64,000 bases of DNA, taken from contig JANFNE010000063.1 in NCBI GenBank assembly GCA_024867545.1, forward strand, positions 182,501 through 246,500, given 5' to 3'. The notes under the pieces were generated by a model. That model was not told the DNA's origin. It saw only the letters and a list, made by a program, of their open reading frames with translations, and ran no database searches. Made by a program: the position numbers and the translations under genes. This document shows, piece by piece, positions 42,521 through 54,462 of the stretch (the first letter of the stretch is position 1; every line of letters starts with the position of its first letter). Source of the stretch: Phytopythium helicoides. Its lineage: Eukaryota; Oomycota; Peronosporomycetes; Pythiales; Pythiaceae.

Positions 42521-43070
42521 TCTCTTTTCCCTTCCTTTCCCCTTTCCCTGCACACACCTCGCGCTTGCGCTCGCGCTCGCGCTCGCTCTCTTGCTCTCTT
42601 GCTCTCCTACTTCTTTGCACGGAGATACCGCCATCCCATTCTTTCTCCTTCCTTTATTCTTACATGGTATCGCCATGTGGTTGGTTCTTTTGATCGCCTC
42701 TTTATGCACCCATCAACAGTTGGCCTCTTGCCGTCTCGACCTCTCTCGACCTCTCTCGACCTCTCTCGACCTCTCGAAACGCGACAGCGGCGATGAGATC
42801 CCGAGCGAGTGGCGGGGATGCGAACCTGATTCTGAGTCGCCAAAGACCACCACACGGCGTCGTGTGTGTGTCGTGAGCGTTGTGGGCGTTGTGTGTGGTG
42901 TGTCGATATTGTTGTTTTTGAGTGTTTTTGAAAAGTGTGTGTGTTTTTGTTGTTTTTGTGGTGTGTTTGTGGTGTGTGTGTTGTTGGTGTTGTTTTGTGT
43001 GGTGTGTTTTGTGTGTTTTGTGTGTTGGTTTGTATATGTGTGTTTTAGTGTGAAGTGTTGCAATCATTCT

Positions 43071-43150
43071 GGTCAATTGGCCGAGCGGTCTAAGGCGCCA
43101 GTTTAAGGCACTGGTCTGAAAGGGCGTGGGTTCGAATCCCACATTGGCCA
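43071..43150 (+). tRNA. tRNA-Leu(AAG): tRNA-Leu(AAG), array copy 17
   Basis: tRNA as copy 1. CTCACGC variant; 630-bp unit. Confidence 0.97.
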
Positions 43151-43700
43151 TCTCTTTTCCCTTCCTTTCCCCTTTCCCTGCACACACCTCACGCTTGCGC
43201 TCGCGCTCGCGCTCGCTCTCTTGCTCTCTTGCTCTCCTACTTCTTTGCACGGAGATACCGCCATCCCATTCTTTCTCCTTCCTTTATTCTTACATGGTAT
43301 CGCCATGTGGTTGGTTCTTTTGATCGCCTCTTTATGCACCCATCAACAGTTGGCCTCTTGCCGTCTCGACCTCTCTCGACCTCTCTCGACCTCTCTCGAT
43401 CTCTCGAAACGCGACAGCGGCGATGAGATCCCGAGCGAGTGGCGGGGATGCGAACCTGATTCTGAGTCGCCAAAGACCACCACACGGCGTCGTGTGTGTG
43501 TCGTGAGCGTTGTGGGCGTTGTGTGTGGTGTGTCGATATTGTTGTTTTTGAGTGTTTTTGAAAAGTGTGTGTGTTTTTGTTGTTTTTGTGGTGTGTTTGT
43601 GGTGTGTGTGTTGTTGGTGTTGTTTTGTGTGGTGTGTTTTGTGTGTTTTGTGTGTTGGTTTGTATATGTGTGTTTTAGTGTGAAGTGTTGCAATCATTCT

Positions 43701-43780
43701 GGTCAATTGGCCGAGCGGTCTAAGGCGCCAGTTTAAGGCACTGGTCTGAAAGGGCGTGGGTTCGAATCCCACATTGGCCA
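43701..43780 (+). tRNA. tRNA-Leu(AAG): tRNA-Leu(AAG), array copy 18
   Basis: tRNA as copy 1. Unit is 620 bp, one decamer fewer. Confidence 0.97.
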
Positions 43781-44320
43781 TCTCTTTTCCCTTCCTTTCC
43801 CCTTTCCCTGCACACACCTCGCGCTTGCGCTCGCGCTCGCGCTCGCTCTCTTGCTCTCTTGCTCTCCTACTTCTTTGCACGGAGATACCGCCATCCCATT
43901 CTTTCTCCTTCCTTTATTCTTACATGGTATCGCCATGTGGTTGGTTCTTTTGATCGCCTCTTTATGCACCCATCAACAGTTGGCCTCTTGCCGTCTCGAC
44001 CTCTCTCGACCTCTCTCGATCTCTCGAAACGCGACAGCGGCGATGAGATCCCGAGCGAGTGGCGGGGATGCGAACCTGATTCTGAGTCGCCAAAGACCAC
44101 CACACGGCGTCGTGTGTGTGTCGTGAGCGTTGTGGGCGTTGTGTGTGGTGTGTCGATATTGTTGTTTTTGAGTGTTTTTGAAAAGTGTGTGTGTTTTTGT
44201 TGTTTTTGTGGTGTGTTTGTGGTGTGTGTGTTGTTGGTGTTGTTTTGTGTGGTGTGTTTTGTGTGTTTTGTGTGTTGGTTTGTATATGTGTGTTTTAGTG
44301 TGAAGTGTTGCAATCATTCT

Positions 44321-44400
44321 GGTCAATTGGCCGAGCGGTCTAAGGCGCCAGTTTAAGGCACTGGTCTGAAAGGGCGTGGGTTCGAATCCCACATTGGCCA
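44321..44400 (+). tRNA. tRNA-Leu(AAG): tRNA-Leu(AAG), array copy 19
   Basis: tRNA as copy 1. Unit is 640 bp with CTCACGC, TTGCTGTC and one extra decamer, the same combination as copy 32. Confidence 0.97.
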
Positions 44401-44960
44401 TCTCTTTTCCCTTCCTTTCCCCTTTCCCTGCACACACCTCACGCTTGCGCTCGCGCTCGCGCTCGCTCTCTTGCTCTCTTGCTCTCCTACTTCTTTGCAC
44501 GGAGATACCGCCATCCCATTCTTTCTCCTTCCTTTATTCTTACATGGTATCGCCATGTGGTTGGTTCTTTTGATCGCCTCTTTATGCACCCATCAACAGT
44601 TGGCCTCTTGCTGTCTCGACCTCTCTCGACCTCTCTCGACCTCTCTCGACCTCTCTCGATCTCTCGAAACGCGACAGCGGCGATGAGATCCCGAGCGAGT
44701 GGCGGGGATGCGAACCTGATTCTGAGTCGCCAAAGACCACCACACGGCGTCGTGTGTGTGTCGTGAGCGTTGTGGGCGTTGTGTGTGGTGTGTCGATATT
44801 GTTGTTTTTGAGTGTTTTTGAAAAGTGTGTGTGTTTTTGTTGTTTTTGTGGTGTGTTTGTGGTGTGTGTGTTGTTGGTGTTGTTTTGTGTGGTGTGTTTT
44901 GTGTGTTTTGTGTGTTGGTTTGTATATGTGTGTTTTAGTGTGAAGTGTTGCAATCATTCT

Positions 44961-45040
44961 GGTCAATTGGCCGAGCGGTCTAAGGCGCCAGTTTAAGGCA
45001 CTGGTCTGAAAGGGCGTGGGTTCGAATCCCACATTGGCCA
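44961..45040 (+). tRNA. tRNA-Leu(AAG): tRNA-Leu(AAG), array copy 20
   Basis: tRNA as copy 1. Unit is 638 bp with a doubled CGATCTCT piece. Confidence 0.97.
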
Positions 45041-45598
45041 TCTCTTTTCCCTTCCTTTCCCCTTTCCCTGCACACACCTCGCGCTTGCGCTCGCGCTCGC
45101 GCTCGCTCTCTTGCTCTCTTGCTCTCCTACTTCTTTGCACGGAGATACCGCCATCCCATTCTTTCTCCTTCCTTTATTCTTACATGGTATCGCCATGTGG
45201 TTGGTTCTTTTGATCGCCTCTTTATGCACCCATCAACAGTTGGCCTCTTGCCGTCTCGACCTCTCTCGACCTCTCTCGACCTCTCTCGATCTCTCGATCT
45301 CTCGAAACGCGACAGCGGCGATGAGATCCCGAGCGAGTGGCGGGGATGCGAACCTGATTCTGAGTCGCCAAAGACCACCACACGGCGTCGTGTGTGTGTC
45401 GTGAGCGTTGTGGGCGTTGTGTGTGGTGTGTCGATATTGTTGTTTTTGAGTGTTTTTGAAAAGTGTGTGTGTTTTTGTTGTTTTTGTGGTGTGTTTGTGG
45501 TGTGTGTGTTGTTGGTGTTGTTTTGTGTGGTGTGTTTTGTGTGTTTTGTGTGTTGGTTTGTATATGTGTGTTTTAGTGTGAAGTGTTGCAATCATTCT

Positions 45599-45678
45599 GG
45601 TCAATTGGCCGAGCGGTCTAAGGCGCCAGTTTAAGGCACTGGTCTGAAAGGGCGTGGGTTCGAATCCCACATTGGCCA
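45599..45678 (+). tRNA. tRNA-Leu(AAG): tRNA-Leu(AAG), array copy 21
   Basis: tRNA as copy 1. Unit is 627 bp, 3 nt lost in the decamer tract near 45905. Confidence 0.97.
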
Positions 45679-46225
45679 TCTCTTTTCCCTTCCTTTCCCC
45701 TTTCCCTGCACACACCTCGCGCTTGCGCTCGCGCTCGCGCTCGCTCTCTTGCTCTCTTGCTCTCCTACTTCTTTGCACGGAGATACCGCCATCCCATTCT
45801 TTCTCCTTCCTTTATTCTTACATGGTATCGCCATGTGGTTGGTTCTTTTGATCGCCTCTTTATGCACCCATCAACAGTTGGCCTCTTGCCGTCTCGACCT
45901 CTCTCGACTCTCGACCTCTCTCGATCTCTCGAAACGCGACAGCGGCGATGAGATCCCGAGCGAGTGGCGGGGATGCGAACCTGATTCTGAGTCGCCAAAG
46001 ACCACCACACGGCGTCGTGTGTGTGTCGTGAGCGTTGTGGGCGTTGTGTGTGGTGTGTCGATATTGTTGTTTTTGAGTGTTTTTGAAAAGTGTGTGTGTT
46101 TTTGTTGTTTTTGTGGTGTGTTTGTGGTGTGTGTGTTGTTGGTGTTGTTTTGTGTGGTGTGTTTTGTGTGTTTTGTGTGTTGGTTTGTATATGTGTGTTT
46201 TAGTGTGAAGTGTTGCAATCATTCT

Positions 46226-46305
46226 GGTCAATTGGCCGAGCGGTCTAAGGCGCCAGTTTAAGGCACTGGTCTGAAAGGGCGTGGGTTCGAATCCCACATT
46301 GGCCA
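46226..46305 (+). tRNA. tRNA-Leu(AAG): tRNA-Leu(AAG), array copy 22
   Basis: No difference seen from copy 1; next copy after 630 bp. Confidence 0.97.
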
Positions 46306-46855
46306 TCTCTTTTCCCTTCCTTTCCCCTTTCCCTGCACACACCTCGCGCTTGCGCTCGCGCTCGCGCTCGCTCTCTTGCTCTCTTGCTCTCCTACTTCTT
46401 TGCACGGAGATACCGCCATCCCATTCTTTCTCCTTCCTTTATTCTTACATGGTATCGCCATGTGGTTGGTTCTTTTGATCGCCTCTTTATGCACCCATCA
46501 ACAGTTGGCCTCTTGCCGTCTCGACCTCTCTCGACCTCTCTCGACCTCTCTCGATCTCTCGAAACGCGACAGCGGCGATGAGATCCCGAGCGAGTGGCGG
46601 GGATGCGAACCTGATTCTGAGTCGCCAAAGACCACCACACGGCGTCGTGTGTGTGTCGTGAGCGTTGTGGGCGTTGTGTGTGGTGTGTCGATATTGTTGT
46701 TTTTGAGTGTTTTTGAAAAGTGTGTGTGTTTTTGTTGTTTTTGTGGTGTGTTTGTGGTGTGTGTGTTGTTGGTGTTGTTTTGTGTGGTGTGTTTTGTGTG
46801 TTTTGTGTGTTGGTTTGTATATGTGTGTTTTAGTGTGAAGTGTTGCAATCATTCT

Positions 46856-46935
46856 GGTCAATTGGCCGAGCGGTCTAAGGCGCCAGTTTAAGGCACTGGT
46901 CTGAAAGGGCGTGGGTTCGAATCCCACATTGGCCA
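46856..46935 (+). tRNA. tRNA-Leu(AAG): tRNA-Leu(AAG), array copy 23
   Basis: No difference seen from copy 1; next copy after 630 bp. Confidence 0.97.
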
Positions 46936-47485
46936 TCTCTTTTCCCTTCCTTTCCCCTTTCCCTGCACACACCTCGCGCTTGCGCTCGCGCTCGCGCTCG
47001 CTCTCTTGCTCTCTTGCTCTCCTACTTCTTTGCACGGAGATACCGCCATCCCATTCTTTCTCCTTCCTTTATTCTTACATGGTATCGCCATGTGGTTGGT
47101 TCTTTTGATCGCCTCTTTATGCACCCATCAACAGTTGGCCTCTTGCCGTCTCGACCTCTCTCGACCTCTCTCGACCTCTCTCGATCTCTCGAAACGCGAC
47201 AGCGGCGATGAGATCCCGAGCGAGTGGCGGGGATGCGAACCTGATTCTGAGTCGCCAAAGACCACCACACGGCGTCGTGTGTGTGTCGTGAGCGTTGTGG
47301 GCGTTGTGTGTGGTGTGTCGATATTGTTGTTTTTGAGTGTTTTTGAAAAGTGTGTGTGTTTTTGTTGTTTTTGTGGTGTGTTTGTGGTGTGTGTGTTGTT
47401 GGTGTTGTTTTGTGTGGTGTGTTTTGTGTGTTTTGTGTGTTGGTTTGTATATGTGTGTTTTAGTGTGAAGTGTTGCAATCATTCT

Positions 47486-47565
47486 GGTCAATTGGCCGAG
47501 CGGTCTAAGGCGCCAGTTTAAGGCACTGGTCTGAAAGGGCGTGGGTTCGAATCCCACATTGGCCA
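47486..47565 (+). tRNA. tRNA-Leu(AAG): tRNA-Leu(AAG), array copy 24
   Basis: No difference seen from copy 1; next copy after 630 bp. Confidence 0.97.
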
Positions 47566-48115
47566 TCTCTTTTCCCTTCCTTTCCCCTTTCCCTGCACAC
47601 ACCTCGCGCTTGCGCTCGCGCTCGCGCTCGCTCTCTTGCTCTCTTGCTCTCCTACTTCTTTGCACGGAGATACCGCCATCCCATTCTTTCTCCTTCCTTT
47701 ATTCTTACATGGTATCGCCATGTGGTTGGTTCTTTTGATCGCCTCTTTATGCACCCATCAACAGTTGGCCTCTTGCCGTCTCGACCTCTCTCGACCTCTC
47801 TCGACCTCTCTCGATCTCTCGAAACGCGACAGCGGCGATGAGATCCCGAGCGAGTGGCGGGGATGCGAACCTGATTCTGAGTCGCCAAAGACCACCACAC
47901 GGCGTCGTGTGTGTGTCGTGAGCGTTGTGGGCGTTGTGTGTGGTGTGTCGATATTGTTGTTTTTGAGTGTTTTTGAAAAGTGTGTGTGTTTTTGTTGTTT
48001 TTGTGGTGTGTTTGTGGTGTGTGTGTTGTTGGTGTTGTTTTGTGTGGTGTGTTTTGTGTGTTTTGTGTGTTGGTTTGTATATGTGTGTTTTAGTGTGAAG
48101 TGTTGCAATCATTCT

Positions 48116-48195
48116 GGTCAATTGGCCGAGCGGTCTAAGGCGCCAGTTTAAGGCACTGGTCTGAAAGGGCGTGGGTTCGAATCCCACATTGGCCA
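48116..48195 (+). tRNA. tRNA-Leu(AAG): tRNA-Leu(AAG), array copy 25
   Basis: No difference seen from copy 1; next copy after 630 bp. Confidence 0.97.
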
Positions 48196-48745
48196 TCTCT
48201 TTTCCCTTCCTTTCCCCTTTCCCTGCACACACCTCGCGCTTGCGCTCGCGCTCGCGCTCGCTCTCTTGCTCTCTTGCTCTCCTACTTCTTTGCACGGAGA
48301 TACCGCCATCCCATTCTTTCTCCTTCCTTTATTCTTACATGGTATCGCCATGTGGTTGGTTCTTTTGATCGCCTCTTTATGCACCCATCAACAGTTGGCC
48401 TCTTGCCGTCTCGACCTCTCTCGACCTCTCTCGACCTCTCTCGATCTCTCGAAACGCGACAGCGGCGATGAGATCCCGAGCGAGTGGCGGGGATGCGAAC
48501 CTGATTCTGAGTCGCCAAAGACCACCACACGGCGTCGTGTGTGTGTCGTGAGCGTTGTGGGCGTTGTGTGTGGTGTGTCGATATTGTTGTTTTTGAGTGT
48601 TTTTGAAAAGTGTGTGTGTTTTTGTTGTTTTTGTGGTGTGTTTGTGGTGTGTGTGTTGTTGGTGTTGTTTTGTGTGGTGTGTTTTGTGTGTTTTGTGTGT
48701 TGGTTTGTATATGTGTGTTTTAGTGTGAAGTGTTGCAATCATTCT

Positions 48746-48825
48746 GGTCAATTGGCCGAGCGGTCTAAGGCGCCAGTTTAAGGCACTGGTCTGAAAGGGC
48801 GTGGGTTCGAATCCCACATTGGCCA
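48746..48825 (+). tRNA. tRNA-Leu(AAG): tRNA-Leu(AAG), array copy 26
   Basis: No difference seen from copy 1; next copy after 630 bp. Confidence 0.97.
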
Positions 48826-49375
48826 TCTCTTTTCCCTTCCTTTCCCCTTTCCCTGCACACACCTCGCGCTTGCGCTCGCGCTCGCGCTCGCTCTCTTGCT
48901 CTCTTGCTCTCCTACTTCTTTGCACGGAGATACCGCCATCCCATTCTTTCTCCTTCCTTTATTCTTACATGGTATCGCCATGTGGTTGGTTCTTTTGATC
49001 GCCTCTTTATGCACCCATCAACAGTTGGCCTCTTGCCGTCTCGACCTCTCTCGACCTCTCTCGACCTCTCTCGATCTCTCGAAACGCGACAGCGGCGATG
49101 AGATCCCGAGCGAGTGGCGGGGATGCGAACCTGATTCTGAGTCGCCAAAGACCACCACACGGCGTCGTGTGTGTGTCGTGAGCGTTGTGGGCGTTGTGTG
49201 TGGTGTGTCGATATTGTTGTTTTTGAGTGTTTTTGAAAAGTGTGTGTGTTTTTGTTGTTTTTGTGGTGTGTTTGTGGTGTGTGTGTTGTTGGTGTTGTTT
49301 TGTGTGGTGTGTTTTGTGTGTTTTGTGTGTTGGTTTGTATATGTGTGTTTTAGTGTGAAGTGTTGCAATCATTCT

Positions 49376-49455
49376 GGTCAATTGGCCGAGCGGTCTAAGG
49401 CGCCAGTTTAAGGCACTGGTCTGAAAGGGCGTGGGTTCGAATCCCACATTGGCCA
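49376..49455 (+). tRNA. tRNA-Leu(AAG): tRNA-Leu(AAG), array copy 27
   Basis: No difference seen from copy 1; next copy after 630 bp. Confidence 0.97.
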
Positions 49456-50005
49456 TCTCTTTTCCCTTCCTTTCCCCTTTCCCTGCACACACCTCGCGCT
49501 TGCGCTCGCGCTCGCGCTCGCTCTCTTGCTCTCTTGCTCTCCTACTTCTTTGCACGGAGATACCGCCATCCCATTCTTTCTCCTTCCTTTATTCTTACAT
49601 GGTATCGCCATGTGGTTGGTTCTTTTGATCGCCTCTTTATGCACCCATCAACAGTTGGCCTCTTGCCGTCTCGACCTCTCTCGACCTCTCTCGACCTCTC
49701 TCGATCTCTCGAAACGCGACAGCGGCGATGAGATCCCGAGCGAGTGGCGGGGATGCGAACCTGATTCTGAGTCGCCAAAGACCACCACACGGCGTCGTGT
49801 GTGTGTCGTGAGCGTTGTGGGCGTTGTGTGTGGTGTGTCGATATTGTTGTTTTTGAGTGTTTTTGAAAAGTGTGTGTGTTTTTGTTGTTTTTGTGGTGTG
49901 TTTGTGGTGTGTGTGTTGTTGGTGTTGTTTTGTGTGGTGTGTTTTGTGTGTTTTGTGTGTTGGTTTGTATATGTGTGTTTTAGTGTGAAGTGTTGCAATC
50001 ATTCT

Positions 50006-50085
50006 GGTCAATTGGCCGAGCGGTCTAAGGCGCCAGTTTAAGGCACTGGTCTGAAAGGGCGTGGGTTCGAATCCCACATTGGCCA
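50006..50085 (+). tRNA. tRNA-Leu(AAG): tRNA-Leu(AAG), array copy 28
   Basis: No difference seen from copy 1; next copy after 630 bp. Confidence 0.97.
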
Positions 50086-50635
50086 TCTCTTTTCCCTTCC
50101 TTTCCCCTTTCCCTGCACACACCTCGCGCTTGCGCTCGCGCTCGCGCTCGCTCTCTTGCTCTCTTGCTCTCCTACTTCTTTGCACGGAGATACCGCCATC
50201 CCATTCTTTCTCCTTCCTTTATTCTTACATGGTATCGCCATGTGGTTGGTTCTTTTGATCGCCTCTTTATGCACCCATCAACAGTTGGCCTCTTGCCGTC
50301 TCGACCTCTCTCGACCTCTCTCGACCTCTCTCGATCTCTCGAAACGCGACAGCGGCGATGAGATCCCGAGCGAGTGGCGGGGATGCGAACCTGATTCTGA
50401 GTCGCCAAAGACCACCACACGGCGTCGTGTGTGTGTCGTGAGCGTTGTGGGCGTTGTGTGTGGTGTGTCGATATTGTTGTTTTTGAGTGTTTTTGAAAAG
50501 TGTGTGTGTTTTTGTTGTTTTTGTGGTGTGTTTGTGGTGTGTGTGTTGTTGGTGTTGTTTTGTGTGGTGTGTTTTGTGTGTTTTGTGTGTTGGTTTGTAT
50601 ATGTGTGTTTTAGTGTGAAGTGTTGCAATCATTCT

Positions 50636-50715
50636 GGTCAATTGGCCGAGCGGTCTAAGGCGCCAGTTTAAGGCACTGGTCTGAAAGGGCGTGGGTTCGA
50701 ATCCCACATTGGCCA
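50636..50715 (+). tRNA. tRNA-Leu(AAG): tRNA-Leu(AAG), array copy 29
   Basis: tRNA as copy 1. CTCACGC variant; 630-bp unit. Confidence 0.97.
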
Positions 50716-51265
50716 TCTCTTTTCCCTTCCTTTCCCCTTTCCCTGCACACACCTCACGCTTGCGCTCGCGCTCGCGCTCGCTCTCTTGCTCTCTTGCTCT
50801 CCTACTTCTTTGCACGGAGATACCGCCATCCCATTCTTTCTCCTTCCTTTATTCTTACATGGTATCGCCATGTGGTTGGTTCTTTTGATCGCCTCTTTAT
50901 GCACCCATCAACAGTTGGCCTCTTGCCGTCTCGACCTCTCTCGACCTCTCTCGACCTCTCTCGATCTCTCGAAACGCGACAGCGGCGATGAGATCCCGAG
51001 CGAGTGGCGGGGATGCGAACCTGATTCTGAGTCGCCAAAGACCACCACACGGCGTCGTGTGTGTGTCGTGAGCGTTGTGGGCGTTGTGTGTGGTGTGTCG
51101 ATATTGTTGTTTTTGAGTGTTTTTGAAAAGTGTGTGTGTTTTTGTTGTTTTTGTGGTGTGTTTGTGGTGTGTGTGTTGTTGGTGTTGTTTTGTGTGGTGT
51201 GTTTTGTGTGTTTTGTGTGTTGGTTTGTATATGTGTGTTTTAGTGTGAAGTGTTGCAATCATTCT

Positions 51266-51345
51266 GGTCAATTGGCCGAGCGGTCTAAGGCGCCAGTTTA
51301 AGGCACTGGTCTGAAAGGGCGTGGGTTCGAATCCCACATTGGCCA
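51266..51345 (+). tRNA. tRNA-Leu(AAG): tRNA-Leu(AAG), array copy 30
   Basis: tRNA as copy 1. Unit is 587 bp: a hexamer, a decamer and a unique 27-nt piece (junction near 51511) are missing. Confidence 0.97.
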
Positions 51346-51852
51346 TCTCTTTTCCCTTCCTTTCCCCTTTCCCTGCACACACCTCGCGCTTGCGCTCGCG
51401 CTCGCTCTCTTGCTCTCTTGCTCTCCTACTTCTTTGCACGGAGATACCGCCATCCCATTCTTTCTCCTTCCTTTATTCTTACATGGTATCGCCATGTGGT
51501 TGGTTCTTTTGTTGGCCTCTTGCCGTCTCGACCTCTCTCGACCTCTCTCGATCTCTCGAAACGCGACAGCGGCGATGAGATCCCGAGCGAGTGGCGGGGA
51601 TGCGAACCTGATTCTGAGTCGCCAAAGACCACCACACGGCGTCGTGTGTGTGTCGTGAGCGTTGTGGGCGTTGTGTGTGGTGTGTCGATATTGTTGTTTT
51701 TGAGTGTTTTTGAAAAGTGTGTGTGTTTTTGTTGTTTTTGTGGTGTGTTTGTGGTGTGTGTGTTGTTGGTGTTGTTTTGTGTGGTGTGTTTTGTGTGTTT
51801 TGTGTGTTGGTTTGTATATGTGTGTTTTAGTGTGAAGTGTTGCAATCATTCT

Positions 51853-51932
51853 GGTCAATTGGCCGAGCGGTCTAAGGCGCCAGTTTAAGGCACTGGTCTG
51901 AAAGGGCGTGGGTTCGAATCCCACATTGGCCA
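51853..51932 (+). tRNA. tRNA-Leu(AAG): tRNA-Leu(AAG), array copy 31
   Basis: No difference seen from copy 1; next copy after 630 bp. Confidence 0.97.
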
Positions 51933-52482
51933 TCTCTTTTCCCTTCCTTTCCCCTTTCCCTGCACACACCTCGCGCTTGCGCTCGCGCTCGCGCTCGCTC
52001 TCTTGCTCTCTTGCTCTCCTACTTCTTTGCACGGAGATACCGCCATCCCATTCTTTCTCCTTCCTTTATTCTTACATGGTATCGCCATGTGGTTGGTTCT
52101 TTTGATCGCCTCTTTATGCACCCATCAACAGTTGGCCTCTTGCCGTCTCGACCTCTCTCGACCTCTCTCGACCTCTCTCGATCTCTCGAAACGCGACAGC
52201 GGCGATGAGATCCCGAGCGAGTGGCGGGGATGCGAACCTGATTCTGAGTCGCCAAAGACCACCACACGGCGTCGTGTGTGTGTCGTGAGCGTTGTGGGCG
52301 TTGTGTGTGGTGTGTCGATATTGTTGTTTTTGAGTGTTTTTGAAAAGTGTGTGTGTTTTTGTTGTTTTTGTGGTGTGTTTGTGGTGTGTGTGTTGTTGGT
52401 GTTGTTTTGTGTGGTGTGTTTTGTGTGTTTTGTGTGTTGGTTTGTATATGTGTGTTTTAGTGTGAAGTGTTGCAATCATTCT

Positions 52483-52562
52483 GGTCAATTGGCCGAGCGG
52501 TCTAAGGCGCCAGTTTAAGGCACTGGTCTGAAAGGGCGTGGGTTCGAATCCCACATTGGCCA
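52483..52562 (+). tRNA. tRNA-Leu(AAG): tRNA-Leu(AAG), array copy 32
   Basis: tRNA as copy 1. 640-bp unit with the same three variants as copy 19. Confidence 0.97.
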
Positions 52563-53122
52563 TCTCTTTTCCCTTCCTTTCCCCTTTCCCTGCACACACC
52601 TCACGCTTGCGCTCGCGCTCGCGCTCGCTCTCTTGCTCTCTTGCTCTCCTACTTCTTTGCACGGAGATACCGCCATCCCATTCTTTCTCCTTCCTTTATT
52701 CTTACATGGTATCGCCATGTGGTTGGTTCTTTTGATCGCCTCTTTATGCACCCATCAACAGTTGGCCTCTTGCTGTCTCGACCTCTCTCGACCTCTCTCG
52801 ACCTCTCTCGACCTCTCTCGATCTCTCGAAACGCGACAGCGGCGATGAGATCCCGAGCGAGTGGCGGGGATGCGAACCTGATTCTGAGTCGCCAAAGACC
52901 ACCACACGGCGTCGTGTGTGTGTCGTGAGCGTTGTGGGCGTTGTGTGTGGTGTGTCGATATTGTTGTTTTTGAGTGTTTTTGAAAAGTGTGTGTGTTTTT
53001 GTTGTTTTTGTGGTGTGTTTGTGGTGTGTGTGTTGTTGGTGTTGTTTTGTGTGGTGTGTTTTGTGTGTTTTGTGTGTTGGTTTGTATATGTGTGTTTTAG
53101 TGTGAAGTGTTGCAATCATTCT

Positions 53123-53202
53123 GGTCAATTGGCCGAGCGGTCTAAGGCGCCAGTTTAAGGCACTGGTCTGAAAGGGCGTGGGTTCGAATCCCACATTGGC
53201 CA
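53123..53202 (+). tRNA. tRNA-Leu(AAG): tRNA-Leu(AAG), array copy 33
   Basis: No difference seen from copy 1; next copy after 630 bp. Confidence 0.97.
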
Positions 53203-53752
53203 TCTCTTTTCCCTTCCTTTCCCCTTTCCCTGCACACACCTCGCGCTTGCGCTCGCGCTCGCGCTCGCTCTCTTGCTCTCTTGCTCTCCTACTTCTTTGC
53301 ACGGAGATACCGCCATCCCATTCTTTCTCCTTCCTTTATTCTTACATGGTATCGCCATGTGGTTGGTTCTTTTGATCGCCTCTTTATGCACCCATCAACA
53401 GTTGGCCTCTTGCCGTCTCGACCTCTCTCGACCTCTCTCGACCTCTCTCGATCTCTCGAAACGCGACAGCGGCGATGAGATCCCGAGCGAGTGGCGGGGA
53501 TGCGAACCTGATTCTGAGTCGCCAAAGACCACCACACGGCGTCGTGTGTGTGTCGTGAGCGTTGTGGGCGTTGTGTGTGGTGTGTCGATATTGTTGTTTT
53601 TGAGTGTTTTTGAAAAGTGTGTGTGTTTTTGTTGTTTTTGTGGTGTGTTTGTGGTGTGTGTGTTGTTGGTGTTGTTTTGTGTGGTGTGTTTTGTGTGTTT
53701 TGTGTGTTGGTTTGTATATGTGTGTTTTAGTGTGAAGTGTTGCAATCATTCT

Positions 53753-53832
53753 GGTCAATTGGCCGAGCGGTCTAAGGCGCCAGTTTAAGGCACTGGTCTG
53801 AAAGGGCGTGGGTTCGAATCCCACATTGGCCA
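53753..53832 (+). tRNA. tRNA-Leu(AAG): tRNA-Leu(AAG), array copy 34
   Basis: No difference seen from copy 1; next copy after 630 bp. Confidence 0.97.
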
Positions 53833-54382
53833 TCTCTTTTCCCTTCCTTTCCCCTTTCCCTGCACACACCTCGCGCTTGCGCTCGCGCTCGCGCTCGCTC
53901 TCTTGCTCTCTTGCTCTCCTACTTCTTTGCACGGAGATACCGCCATCCCATTCTTTCTCCTTCCTTTATTCTTACATGGTATCGCCATGTGGTTGGTTCT
54001 TTTGATCGCCTCTTTATGCACCCATCAACAGTTGGCCTCTTGCCGTCTCGACCTCTCTCGACCTCTCTCGACCTCTCTCGATCTCTCGAAACGCGACAGC
54101 GGCGATGAGATCCCGAGCGAGTGGCGGGGATGCGAACCTGATTCTGAGTCGCCAAAGACCACCACACGGCGTCGTGTGTGTGTCGTGAGCGTTGTGGGCG
54201 TTGTGTGTGGTGTGTCGATATTGTTGTTTTTGAGTGTTTTTGAAAAGTGTGTGTGTTTTTGTTGTTTTTGTGGTGTGTTTGTGGTGTGTGTGTTGTTGGT
54301 GTTGTTTTGTGTGGTGTGTTTTGTGTGTTTTGTGTGTTGGTTTGTATATGTGTGTTTTAGTGTGAAGTGTTGCAATCATTCT

Positions 54383-54462
54383 GGTCAATTGGCCGAGCGG
54401 TCTAAGGCGCCAGTTTAAGGCACTGGTCTGAAAGGGCGTGGGTTCGAATCCCACATTGGCCA
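54383..54462 (+). tRNA. tRNA-Leu(AAG): tRNA-Leu(AAG), array copy 35 (last)
   Basis: tRNA as copy 1. Its unit runs on through the GT-rich tract and stops at 54968, about 45 bp before where a 36th tRNA would begin. Confidence 0.97.
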
